Shown here: positions 34,596 to 42,630 of the stretch, piece by piece
Numbering within the stretch: position 1 is the first letter of the stretch
How the letters are laid out: every line of letters starts with the position of its first letter
From: Bacteroidia bacterium
GTDB taxonomy: Bacteria; Bacteroidota; Bacteroidia; SpSt-205
Length of the DNA: 54,351 nucleotides
Reading direction: 5' to 3'
NCBI GenBank assembly: GCA_025062295.1
Contig: JANXAJ010000010.1
Location: forward strand, 1-54,351
The notes under the pieces: model-generated
What the model was told of the DNA's origin: nothing
Seen by the model: the letters and a program-made list of their open reading frames with translations, nothing else
Database searches by the model: none
Translations under genes and position numbers: made by a program

Positions 34596-35865
34596 CAGTC
34601 GGTGGATTGTCGCCCATCCACTCGCGTTTCCAGATATTATTGAATAGAGCTCGCTGCTTTGTCATGCTGGCTTCACTCCAAATGCTCAGAATGGCTTGAC
34701 GCAATCGTGGCGTTCCGAATTTTTTGCCTTCTGGCCCCCCAAACTGATCCGTAATCCCGTCAGTAAAGAGGTATATTCTATCTTCTGGCTCAAGTTCCAG
34801 AGTGAAAATGCGAAATTCAACATCTTCCATAAGGTTTTCGCCGCCAATAGGCTGTTTATCTGTTTTATACTCTTGAAGTTCATTTCGGCGCACTAGCCAT
34901 AGAGGGCGATTGGCGCCTGCAAACTGAACCTCTGTCATCGCATAGTCAAAGCTACACAGAATCATATCCATTCCATCCTTTACGATACGAGCTTCCTCAG
35001 CCTCTTCTTGTAGGAAGTACTCCCGCAATCCTTTATGCATCTCGGCTAAAATCTGATGAGGTACTGTAATCCCTCGGTAAAGGACGATTTGGTTGAGAAG
35101 ATTATATCCAATCACGGTAAGAAGTCCCCCAGGGATTCCATGCCCTGTACAATCAGCTACAGCGAGGAAGGTGCGGTTACCCATAGGGGAGCGGGCAACC
35201 CAACAAAAGTCTCCACTGACTTTATCCCGTCCATTTGTGAGGAGAAAACTTTCAGGAAAATATTTTTGAAGAGCATTGACTTTTGTTGGGAAAATAGCTC
35301 GCTGAATGCGTCGAGCATAGCGGAGGCTTTCTTCAAAATCATTCTGGAGTTGAATAAGCTGTCTCTCTGTCTCTAAACGAACAGTTGTATCATAAGCAAA
35401 GCCAATGTATCGGTGGGGTTCTCCATTCGCTGCAGGAATCGGAAGAATCAGCATATCTATTTCATACAGCTCATAATCTTTTGTCCGATTCTTGATATAT
35501 CCTCGCCATGGGTTGCCAGCGGTAATGGTATTCCAAAGGTGTCGGAAGTAGCCAGCTTCATTTGCATCGCTTTTAAGGATATTGATATTTTGTCCCAAGA
35601 TCTCTGAGGGCTCATAGCCTGCTGCTTTTGCAAAGGCTTCATTGACGTAGGTTATGATTCCTCGTGTGTCCGTTTCTACAATAAGGAGGTCTGGATGATA
35701 ATCTCTATAGAACTTATCTAAGGCCTCTATGAGGGGGAGGTAAGTAGGGGCTGGGGTGATATGAGGGTAGAACCGTTGGAGATGTTCCCACAGGGGGGTA
35801 GGAAGGGTAGTACTAGGTGAGGAGACAGCCATACCCACGGAAGGATTGAAGGAATCGGAGGTCAT
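34558..35865 (-). CDS. PAS domain plus SpoIIE-type PP2C serine phosphatase
   Basis: A 435-residue cytoplasmic signalling protein. A PAS sensor domain spans about 59-160 (IITYVNEAFAKAAGYEPSEILGQ), a short coiled linker is near 162-195, and a SpoIIE/PP2C phosphatase domain occupies the rest. Metal-binding aspartates are visible in VSGDFCWV (Asp219), VADCTGHGIPGG (Asp238) and FTDGITDQ. Such proteins usually dephosphorylate anti-anti-sigma factors or act in second-messenger-linked stress responses; no partner kinase is encoded here. The start is uncertain: ATG at 35865 overlaps pheS by 53 bases, ATG at 35832 by 20. Confidence 0.9.
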   Translation of the reverse strand: MTSDSFNPSVGMAVSSPSTTLPTPLWEHLQRFYPHITPAPTYLPLIEALDKFYRDYHPDLLIVETDTRGIITYVNEAFAKAAGYEPSEILGQNINILKSDANEAGYFRHLWNTITAGNPWRGYIKNRTKDYELYEIDMLILPIPAANGEPHRYIGFAYDTTVRLETERQLIQLQNDFEESLRYARRIQRAIFPTKVNALQKYFPESFLLTNGRDKVSGDFCWVARSPMGNRTFLAVADCTGHGIPGGLLTVIGYNLLNQIVLYRGITVPHQILAEMHKGLREYFLQEEAEEARIVKDGMDMILCSFDYAMTEVQFAGANRPLWLVRRNELQEYKTDKQPIGGENLMEDVEFRIFTLELEPEDRIYLFTDGITDQFGGPEGKKFGTPRLRQAILSIWSEASMTKQRALFNNIWKREWMGDNPPTDDATLVGIRIVE

Positions 35866-36841
35866 TTTGTCCGAAGAGGCGCAGGTCAGGTATCTGGAAA
35901 ATTAGCTGAGTCACTCGTTCCACGCCCAAACCGAAGGCAAAACCTGAGTAGCGGTTAGGGTCAATCTCGCAAGCCTTGAGTACATTCGGGTCAACCATAC
36001 CGCATCCTAATATTTCCACCCATCCCGTCTGCTTGCAGACGGGGCAGCCCACTCCGTGGCAAATCAAACATTCAATATCTACTTCTGCGCTCATTTCGGT
36101 AAAGGGAAAGTAAGAGGCACGCCAACGGCTCCTGATCTTTTCACCGAAAAATACACGGATGAAATACTCTAACTCAGACTTGAGGTGAGCGCAGCTCACC
36201 CCTTCATTCACATACAAGCCTTCTACTTGGTGAAAATAGACATGGGAACGAGCAGAGATGGTCTCGTGCCGATACACGCGCCCAGGAGCGAGAATACGAA
36301 TAGGGGGCTTTTGTCTTTCCATCACTCGGATTTGGACGGTGGAAGTGTGAGTGCGCAAGAGAATCCCTTGCTCCGGATCTATGAAGAAAGTATCCTGCAT
36401 GTCTCGTGCAGGATGGTCTGGCTCAAAGTTGAGGGCAGTAAAATTATGCCAGTCATCTTCTATTTCTGGACCATCAGCGAGAGTATATCCGATGCGTTGA
36501 AAAATCTGGATGATGCGCTCTTCTACAAGAGAAAGAGGATGGCGCCCCCCCACTGCTATGGTAGAAAAAGGAAAGGTCAGATCTACTGAGTAGGCAGGTG
36601 AAGGGGTCGGTTGAGGTGAGGCGGCTTCCGCTTCTGTCAAACGAGCCTGCGCTACGTCTTTGAGACGATTCAGAATAGCCCCTCGCTGACGGCGCTCCTC
36701 TAGTGGTAAGGTTCGCAACTGCGATAAATAAGCATCTAATATGCCCCCCCGCTTCAGAAAGCGCTGGCGAAATTGAAGGCGCGCTTCCGGGGTACTAAGA
36801 TCAGCTTCCAAGATCTCTTTTTCAAGGACTTGTAGTTCCAT
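35813..36841 (-). CDS. pheS: Phenylalanyl-tRNA synthetase alpha subunit
   Basis: A 342-residue class II synthetase subunit. An N-terminal coiled-coil region (to about residue 90) is followed by the catalytic core with LLRTHTSTVQIRVM (motif 2 region), GRVYRHE, FHQVEGLYV and motif 3 YSGFAFGLGVERV. A C-x2-C-x4-C-x2-C cluster followed by GWVEILGCGMV is the usual zinc-like insertion of many bacterial PheS proteins. pheT is not next to it. TATTTTTG ends 5 bases before the ATG. The PAS-SpoIIE gene overlaps its end. Confidence 0.96.
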   Translation of the reverse strand: MELQVLEKEILEADLSTPEARLQFRQRFLKRGGILDAYLSQLRTLPLEERRQRGAILNRLKDVAQARLTEAEAASPQPTPSPAYSVDLTFPFSTIAVGGRHPLSLVEERIIQIFQRIGYTLADGPEIEDDWHNFTALNFEPDHPARDMQDTFFIDPEQGILLRTHTSTVQIRVMERQKPPIRILAPGRVYRHETISARSHVYFHQVEGLYVNEGVSCAHLKSELEYFIRVFFGEKIRSRWRASYFPFTEMSAEVDIECLICHGVGCPVCKQTGWVEILGCGMVDPNVLKACEIDPNRYSGFAFGLGVERVTQLIFQIPDLRLFGQNDLRFLQSFRGYGCLLT

Positions 36842-36846
36842 TTAGG

Positions 36847-36854
36847 CAAAAATA
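36847..36854 (-). promoter_or_regulatory. TAnnTTTG promoter box of pheS
   Basis: TATTTTTG on the minus strand, 5 bases before the pheS ATG, in the 26-base divergent gap to the oxidoreductase gene. Confidence 0.6.
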
Positions 36855-36867
36855 CCAACTTGCATGT

Positions 36868-37902
36868 ATGAATGCTTGGCGACTGCATGGTTCAATTCCG
36901 CATACGCTCCTCCCAGGCGAGGAAAATGTGTGGGAAACTGTGCTAAAGTGGGAGAGTGTGGAGCTTCCTCCTCTCCCCCTTGGCTATGCTCGGATACGCT
37001 TGCATGCCTCTGCTCTCAATCGGCGGGACCTTTGGATAGGGCTGGGGTTATATCCAAACATCAAGTATCCCGCTATACTGGGATCAGATGGATGTGGAAC
37101 TGTGGTAGAGGTTCAAGGGAGATGGGAAGGAAAGATGGGAGAGCGGGTGCTCATCAATCCTAGCCTGAATTGGGGCTCTGATGAGCGGGTACAGTCCGCC
37201 AATTATGAAATCTTGGGGATGCCGACGCCGGGCACCTTTGCCGAGTATGTAGATGTACCAATCCAGAATCTTCATCCCGTACCGAGTCACCTTTCTGATG
37301 AGGAAGCGGCAGCGATTCCTTTGGCAGGACTGACGGCATATCGGGCGACATTTGTTCAAGGGCGGCTTGAGGCAAGCCAGCGAGTCTTAGTTCCTGGGAT
37401 TGGAGGTGGTGTAGCGGTATGGGTGCTTCAGCTGGCAGTAGCGGCTGGAGCGGAGGTCTGGGTAACTTCCAGCAGCTTGAACAAGATAGAGAAAGCTCAG
37501 CAGCTTGGTGCCAAAGGTGGCGTCCTCTATACCCAACCAGATTGGGCAGAAGCCTTAGCTCGTCTGGCGGGTTCATTTGACCTGATTGTGGATGGGGTAG
37601 GGGGGCAGTTCTTTCCCGTCTATCAAAACCTCATTGCCCCAGGAGGACGCATCGTCGTCTATGGGGCTACTCAAGGGAATCCACCTAGCATAGACCTGCG
37701 TCGCCTTTTCTGGAAGCAAATTCACCTTATTGGTTCTACTATGGGCAGTCCAGCTAACTTTTCCGCTCTCCTCCAATTTATAGAAGAGAAGCAGATTCGT
37801 CCCTTCGTAGAAACAGTGCTGCCTCTCTCTGCCCTACCAGCTGCTCTCACCCTACTCTGGAGCGGGAATCAAATGGGCAAAGTCGTCTTGCAGCATTTCT
37901 AA
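36868..37902 (+). CDS. MDR-superfamily NAD(P)-dependent oxidoreductase
   Basis: A 344-residue medium-chain dehydrogenase/reductase. GroES-like N-terminal domain: VKWESVELPPLPLGYARIRLHASALNRRDLWIGLG and a GSDGCGTVVEVQ segment. The Rossmann domain starts at VLVPGIGGGVAVWVLQLA. It lacks the Cys/His set of the catalytic zinc site, so quinone- or enoyl-reductase activity is more likely than alcohol oxidation. The start at 36868 (MNAWRL) is chosen; the ATG at 36864 is in another frame. The promoter is unclear, with only a CAACTTG upstream. Confidence 0.88.
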   Translation: MNAWRLHGSIPHTLLPGEENVWETVLKWESVELPPLPLGYARIRLHASALNRRDLWIGLGLYPNIKYPAILGSDGCGTVVEVQGRWEGKMGERVLINPSLNWGSDERVQSANYEILGMPTPGTFAEYVDVPIQNLHPVPSHLSDEEAAAIPLAGLTAYRATFVQGRLEASQRVLVPGIGGGVAVWVLQLAVAAGAEVWVTSSSLNKIEKAQQLGAKGGVLYTQPDWAEALARLAGSFDLIVDGVGGQFFPVYQNLIAPGGRIVVYGATQGNPPSIDLRRLFWKQIHLIGSTMGSPANFSALLQFIEEKQIRPFVETVLPLSALPAALTLLWSGNQMGKVVLQHF

Positions 37903-37913
37903 GGGACTTTTTT

Positions 37914-37921
37914 TACCTTTG
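37914..37921 (+). promoter_or_regulatory. TAnnTTTG promoter box of the T9SS cargo gene
   Basis: TACCTTTG, 7 bases before the ATG at 37929. A TTG at 37888-37890 (23-base spacer) may be its -33 element. Confidence 0.6.
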
Positions 37922-37928
37922 TCAAGAT

Positions 37929-38900
37929 ATGAGAAACTGGATTTTCGTTTGTCTGGGGATGGTAGGAGCTCTACTCAGAGCTCAATCTGGATGCACTCCT
38001 TGCACTGTTTCAAACTCTCTCGCACCAGGTACATTTGACCCTCCTTTTCTCACCCTTCAAGTAGGGCAAGATACAGAAGTTGTTATTCAATTTGCCCTGC
38101 CAGAAGACATTCGCGTGGATGTGGCTGGTTTCGCTATTTCTATTTACCCAAACTTTGCGGTCTTTGTGGATAGTCTGCGCATGGATGGGGGTAACTCTTA
38201 TGTCTCTTTGCGCGGCAATCCCTCAGTTGCCCCTAGCTACAATTCTGCGAATCCAGCGGCTGGTGCTCTTCGTTTTGATCAGCCGCATCGGTATAAGCAA
38301 GTGAGGGATGCCACCCCTCAGTACGAGAATGTAGTTGTGTATCAGAATCCTGGTGGAGGCACTTCTACCAATCCGACTCCTCCGCGTGGTTGCGTTCGTG
38401 CTTGTGTCCGGGGGGTATCGCCTACTCCCACTGCAGATACCCTACGCATTCTTCTTAGGGCTTTCGTTGATACGAGTAGCATTTCCCTCGGCTTTCCTCC
38501 CAGTGGGCGCGACATTAACAATAAGGATACGACAAATCTTATGCCTCGGATTAACTCTCCTATTGGTGGTTCTGTGCCAGCTTGGGTAGATACGAGTACG
38601 AAATATGCGGTGAGAGTCGTGGATCAAACAAGCGTAATCGTTCAGGGCTGCATTCGTGAAGTCAAGATCATGCCAAATCCAGCGATGGGAGTAGCATACC
38701 TGCGGTATGCTCTAAATCAGCAGGCACAAGTGGAGCTTCGCGTGGTGACACCTGCTGGACAGGAGGTGCTACGGGAAAATCTTGGGGAGCGCCCTGCTGG
38801 GGAGTCAGACTACTTCTTCTATCTACCTACAGGTCTTTATGTAGTAGAACTCAAAGCCCAGGGAAGTGTCTTTCGGCAGCGTTTGGTTGTAGTTGAGTGA
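37929..38900 (+). CDS. Secreted protein with T9SS-like C-terminal sorting domain
   Basis: A 323-residue protein with signal peptide (MRNWIFVCLGMVGALLRAQ), a beta-rich unknown body and an 80-residue C-terminal domain with the type A sorting pattern: VKIMPNPAMGVAYLRYAL, VELRVVTPAGQEVL, and LPTGLYVVELKAQG ending in FRQRLVVVE. Such domains route proteins through the type IX secretion system and are removed on export. No T9SS machinery gene lies in the window. The mature part has four or more cysteines (GCTPC; CVRACVRG) and Asn/Thr/Pro-rich loops. Its job at the cell surface is unknown. Confidence 0.85.
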   Translation: MRNWIFVCLGMVGALLRAQSGCTPCTVSNSLAPGTFDPPFLTLQVGQDTEVVIQFALPEDIRVDVAGFAISIYPNFAVFVDSLRMDGGNSYVSLRGNPSVAPSYNSANPAAGALRFDQPHRYKQVRDATPQYENVVVYQNPGGGTSTNPTPPRGCVRACVRGVSPTPTADTLRILLRAFVDTSSISLGFPPSGRDINNKDTTNLMPRINSPIGGSVPAWVDTSTKYAVRVVDQTSVIVQGCIREVKIMPNPAMGVAYLRYALNQQAQVELRVVTPAGQEVLRENLGERPAGESDYFFYLPTGLYVVELKAQGSVFRQRLVVVE

Positions 38901-38906
38901 AAGAGC

Positions 38907-39075
38907 CTCCCTAAAGTTGAGAGAAACATCATGAGGGAATAACAAACCTCTCTCAGGGAGCGGTAAAGCTTAGAAGCAAACTAAATAGGCAGGGGCGTGA
39001 AGCTGTAAAGCAGCCCCTGCCTATTTAGTGTGAAGCTCCCTTTAGGATAAGGGCTACCTTTTTTTCCCTTATCCT
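38907..39075 (+). other. Strongly structured intergenic region (terminator or non-coding RNA)
   Basis: A perfect 16-base inverted repeat (38981-38996 with 39013-39028, 16-base loop) is flanked by AGGGAGC/GCTCCCT (38955-38961 with 39035-39041). AGGATAAGGG/CCCTTATCCT (39044-39053 with 39066-39075) contains the atpG stop codon. Upstream, CTCCCT...GAGAG (38907-38923) can pair with CTCTCAGGGAG (38950-38960), which competes with the flanking stem; CCTAAAG (38910-38916) can pair with CTTTAGG (39040-39046). It sits between convergent genes. A bidirectional terminator is the simple reading. Confidence 0.7.
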
Positions 39076-39917
39076 TTTAGAGCTTCTGCTCCAGCGACGA
39101 TTTCCAGAAGTTCTTTTGTAATAGAGGCCTGACGGGCTTTATTGTATTGAAGGCGAAGATTCTGTAGCAGTTCTTCTGCATTATCAGTGGCAGCTTGCAT
39201 AGCAACCATACGGGCGGCATGTTCAGCAGTTACCGACTCCTGCATGGCAGCAAGAAGGGCTATCTCCACATATTCAGGTGTGAATCGTTCAATCAGTTCG
39301 TCAAGGGAAGGCTCTGTAAGCCAGGGGCGACTCTCTCTTTCTGCTGGCTGAGGGAGGGGAAGCAGCTGCTCAGAGGTGGGAATGAACTTGCCTACACCAC
39401 CAAAACGATTATAGATAAGGACTACTTCTCGAACCTGGCCTATCCGGAATCTTTCAAAAATGGAAGCAGCTACGGATTTGACCGCTTCTTCGTCAATGTT
39501 TCTTCCGCCCAAGAGGTCCTGATAGTCTATCTTGTAGGGGGTGCGGCGGAGGGCCTCATACGCTTTTTTCCCTAAAATGAGAAGTTCCACAGTAGAAGGA
39601 GCAGGGAGCTGAGGAAGAAGCCATCGGATGAGGGTGCTATTGAAGGCACCACATAGACCCCGACTAGAAGAGAGGATAACAAAGAGTGAAGGAGAGGTTG
39701 GAGAAGCGAGTTGGTAGGGATGGATCTCATCGGTTTGAGTCAGCAGCAGATGAAGGAGGGTTTTGGAGTGATCCCGAAAAGGACGCAGTCGCTGGAGGCG
39801 GTCCTGAGCTTTTCGGAGCTTGACGGCGGCTATCATCCGCATGGCTCGCGTGGTCTGCTGGATAGCGATGATACTGCGAATCCGTCCTCGCAGTTCACGG
39901 AGTTTGCCTGAAGACAT
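39069..39917 (-). CDS. atpG: ATP synthase F1 gamma subunit
   Basis: A 282-residue central-stalk subunit. The N-terminal helix has RGRIRSIIAIQQTTRAMRMIAAVKLRKAQ and the C-terminal helix RMVAMQAATDNAEELLQNLRLQYNKARQASITKELLEIV, both typical. The Rossmann-like middle contains SSRGLCGAFNSTL. It is the last gene of the atpF-H-A-G series, 5 bases after atpA. Its stop codon lies in a hairpin stem. Confidence 0.96.
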   Translation of the reverse strand: MSSGKLRELRGRIRSIIAIQQTTRAMRMIAAVKLRKAQDRLQRLRPFRDHSKTLLHLLLTQTDEIHPYQLASPTSPSLFVILSSSRGLCGAFNSTLIRWLLPQLPAPSTVELLILGKKAYEALRRTPYKIDYQDLLGGRNIDEEAVKSVAASIFERFRIGQVREVVLIYNRFGGVGKFIPTSEQLLPLPQPAERESRPWLTEPSLDELIERFTPEYVEIALLAAMQESVTAEHAARMVAMQAATDNAEELLQNLRLQYNKARQASITKELLEIVAGAEALKG

Positions 39918-39922
39918 GCTGG

Positions 39923-41518
39923 TTACGCTTTGATGCCCATGCTCGCAAGCACTTCCCGAGCCGCCTTTTCAAGCTCAGCTTCCATTGCTTCGTCTAACAG
40001 ACCTTGACGAATTTTTTCTAAGAGAGGTTTGTGAGCAGCTTCTAATAGCCGAATATACTGAGCCTCAAACTCTCGGACTTTCTCCACAGGCAGCTTGTCC
40101 AAATATCCTCGTGTGCCAGCAAAGATAGCGGCTACTTGATGCTCTACTTTGACAGTTTGGTATTGGGGCTGTTTGAGAAGCTCAACAAGTCGGCGTCCTC
40201 GCTCTATTTGACGGAGGGTAGCAGGATCCAGGTCTGAACCAAACTTTGCAAAAGCTTCCAGCTCTCGATACTGGGCAAGTTCCAACTTGAGTCGTCCTGC
40301 GACTCGTTTCATGGGCTTGATTTGAGCGGCGCCCCCCACTCGGGACACGGAGATGCCTACGTTGATGGCGGGTCGTACGCCTGCATTGAAAAGACCTGGT
40401 TCAAGATATATCTGCCCATCCGTGATAGAGATAACATTTGTGGGGATGTAGGCAGCTACATCCCCTGCTTGTGTCTCAATGATAGGAAGTGCAGTGAGCG
40501 ATCCCCCTCCCTTGACGATTGGTTTGAAGCTCTCGGGGAGATTATTCATCTGACGAGCCACTTCATCAGAGTCTATGATTTTAGCTGCACGTTCCAGCAG
40601 CCGAGAGTGAAGGTAGAAAATATCACCGGGGTAGGCTTCACGACCTGGTGGGCGTCGTAGAAGGAGGGATACCTCTCGATAGGCGGCTGCCTGCTTGGAA
40701 AGATCGTCATAGATAACGAGGGCATGCCGCCCACTGTCCCTAAAATACTCTCCAATTGCTGCCCCTGCATAAGGTGCAAGGAAGATCAGAGGAGCAGGGT
40801 CTGAGGCAGAGGCGGATACCACTATAGTATAAGGCATCGCTCCATACTTTTCCAATGTAGCCACCGTCTGAGCTATGGTAGAAGCTTTCTGCCCACATGC
40901 TACGTAAATACAATACACCGGATCTCCCTTTTCATAATTTTCACGCTGATTGATGATAGTATCTATGGCGATAGCGGTTTTACCCGTGGAGCGATCGCCG
41001 ATGATCAACTCTCTCTGACCTCGTCCAATCGGTATCATGGCATCTATAGCCTTGATACCCGTCTGCAGAGGCTGATGGACAGGGCGGCGAAAAATCACGC
41101 CAGGTGCTTTTCGCTCATAAGGCGACTCAAAGAATGGACCTTCAATGGGACCCTTACCATCTAAGGGCTCACCTAATGGATTGATCACTCGCCCGAGCAT
41201 TTTCTCACTTACGAGAATAGAAGCGGTACGATAGAGACGCTTGACGCGATCGCCTTCATGAACGCTATGCGAGCTGCCCATGATTACGGCACCGACATTG
41301 TCTTCTTCCAGATTCAGGACGATGCCTTTTGTGCCACTCGCAAATTCTATCATTTCACCTGCCTCCACCTCTGTAAGCCCATAAATGCGAGCAATACCAT
41401 CACCCACCTGCAGTACGACCCCTACTTCTTCTAACTCTTTCGCAGAAAGCTCTCCTGCAAGCTGCTGCTCTAAAAGGGCTGTTACTTCATCAGGTCTTAA
41501 CTCAGTTATACTTTTCAT
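39923..41518 (-). CDS. atpA: ATP synthase F1 alpha subunit
   Basis: A 531-residue non-catalytic nucleotide-binding subunit. The P-loop is GDRSTGKT (Ser in place of the more common Gln), followed by AIDTIINQ. Other family segments are [44 protein letters not shown] and [10 protein letters not shown]. It sits in the standard order after atpH, overlapping its stop by 4 bases. Confidence 0.97.
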   Translation of the reverse strand: MKSITELRPDEVTALLEQQLAGELSAKELEEVGVVLQVGDGIARIYGLTEVEAGEMIEFASGTKGIVLNLEEDNVGAVIMGSSHSVHEGDRVKRLYRTASILVSEKMLGRVINPLGEPLDGKGPIEGPFFESPYERKAPGVIFRRPVHQPLQTGIKAIDAMIPIGRGQRELIIGDRSTGKTAIAIDTIINQRENYEKGDPVYCIYVACGQKASTIAQTVATLEKYGAMPYTIVVSASASDPAPLIFLAPYAGAAIGEYFRDSGRHALVIYDDLSKQAAAYREVSLLLRRPPGREAYPGDIFYLHSRLLERAAKIIDSDEVARQMNNLPESFKPIVKGGGSLTALPIIETQAGDVAAYIPTNVISITDGQIYLEPGLFNAGVRPAINVGISVSRVGGAAQIKPMKRVAGRLKLELAQYRELEAFAKFGSDLDPATLRQIERGRRLVELLKQPQYQTVKVEHQVAAIFAGTRGYLDKLPVEKVREFEAQYIRLLEAAHKPLLEKIRQGLLDEAMEAELEKAAREVLASMGIKA

Positions 41519-42066
41519 ATGGATTGGGTTTGAAGAAGTTTCTTCCGAATTTCTTGAAGGCGAGTCCGAACGCTGAGGTCTGCCGCTCTCATGCCAACCT
41601 CTAAAATAAATCCACCGATTAAGCTTGGATCCACCTCCTCAGTGAGAACAATTTCTTCAGCAGCGAAGGCAGATTGGAGTCGTTGGACGAGGTCGGCTTT
41701 GGCTTTTGAAGAAAGGGGGTAGGCTGACCGCACTTGGGCTCGTACGCGTCTCTGATACTCATCACAGAGTTCCAAGAAAGCCTCACAGGTTTGGTAGAGA
41801 AGGGGTTCGCGGCCTCGCCGTACTAAAAGCTGGATAAAAGTCCAGAGCAGAGGCTTGAGTCTCGACTCTAAGAGGGGACGAATCCACTGCATCTTCTGTT
41901 GTGCCCGGTAAATGGGGCTCTCTAAAAGAAGCCGAAAAAGCGACGAGCTTCTATACAGAGTGAGGAGCGCCTCTACTTCGCTTTGAATGGCTTCCAGCTC
42001 GTTTTGACGGCGGGCAAGGTCAAAAAGGGCTTTGGCATACCTGTGGGCAATCGTGCGTGGACTCAT
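41515..42066 (-). CDS. atpH: ATP synthase F1 delta subunit
   Basis: A 183-residue OSCP/delta protein with the N-terminal helical bundle ([20 protein letters not shown]) and the C-terminal conserved [27 protein letters not shown]. It joins F1 to the peripheral stalk b subunit. The start codon shares one base with the atpF stop. Confidence 0.95.
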   Translation of the reverse strand: MSPRTIAHRYAKALFDLARRQNELEAIQSEVEALLTLYRSSSLFRLLLESPIYRAQQKMQWIRPLLESRLKPLLWTFIQLLVRRGREPLLYQTCEAFLELCDEYQRRVRAQVRSAYPLSSKAKADLVQRLQSAFAAEEIVLTEEVDPSLIGGFILEVGMRAADLSVRTRLQEIRKKLLQTQSI

Positions 42067-42560
42067 CAGTTGAGGCGGATTTCTGTAGCCAACTTCTCCG
42101 CATAGGCACGAGCTTTCTCTTCATCTCTAAAGTGCTCTTCCAGAATGTGGCGAGCGATTTGGAGAGAAAGATTCACTGCATACTGTCGCATCTCCATCAT
42201 GAGACGATCTCGTTGCTGCTGAATCTGTTGGTGTGCCATTTGAAGGATAGTTGCAGCCTGTTTCTGAGCCTCCTGTCGGGCACTTTCTATTATTTCGTCT
42301 CGCACCTTCTGCGCCTTCGCTAAGAGCTCTTCCCGTTCCCGGGCAGCCTCCATCTGGAGTTTTTCTTGTTGGATTCGGAGAGCCTCCATCTCTGCCCGAG
42401 CCTGTTCAGCCGCAGAAAGAGCCTCAGCGATTCGCCTTTCACGAGCATCCAGGGCTGATAGTAAGGGTTTCCATGCATATTTGCTCAGAAGCCATAAGAA
42501 GATGAGAAATATGATTGCGCTCCAGAAAAAAAGCCCGAATTGAGGCAAAACGAGTTCCAT
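42066..42560 (-). CDS. atpF: ATP synthase F0 subunit b
   Basis: A 164-residue peripheral-stalk subunit: one N-terminal transmembrane helix (FGLFFWSAIIFLIFLWLLSKY), then a long charged coiled coil rich in Ala, Glu and Gln. The frame extends to a TTG at 42572, but the ATG at 42560 (MELVLPQFG) is the usual start and lies 9 bases after a TAAGTTTG box. atpB and atpE, normally just upstream, are absent; an acyl-CoA dehydrogenase gene is there instead. Confidence 0.95.
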   Translation of the reverse strand: MELVLPQFGLFFWSAIIFLIFLWLLSKYAWKPLLSALDARERRIAEALSAAEQARAEMEALRIQQEKLQMEAAREREELLAKAQKVRDEIIESARQEAQKQAATILQMAHQQIQQQRDRLMMEMRQYAVNLSLQIARHILEEHFRDEEKARAYAEKLATEIRLN

Positions 42561-42569
42561 ATCCCAGTG

Positions 42570-42577
42570 CAAACTTA
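42570..42577 (-). promoter_or_regulatory. TAnnTTTG promoter box of atpF-H-A-G
   Basis: TAAGTTTG on the minus strand, 9 bases before the atpF ATG, in the gap after the acyl-CoA dehydrogenase gene. Confidence 0.55.
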
Positions 42578-42630
42578 TGGCAAACCTCGCATACAGAGAT
42601 AGAGGCTACTATAGGCGTTTGCTCTTACTC

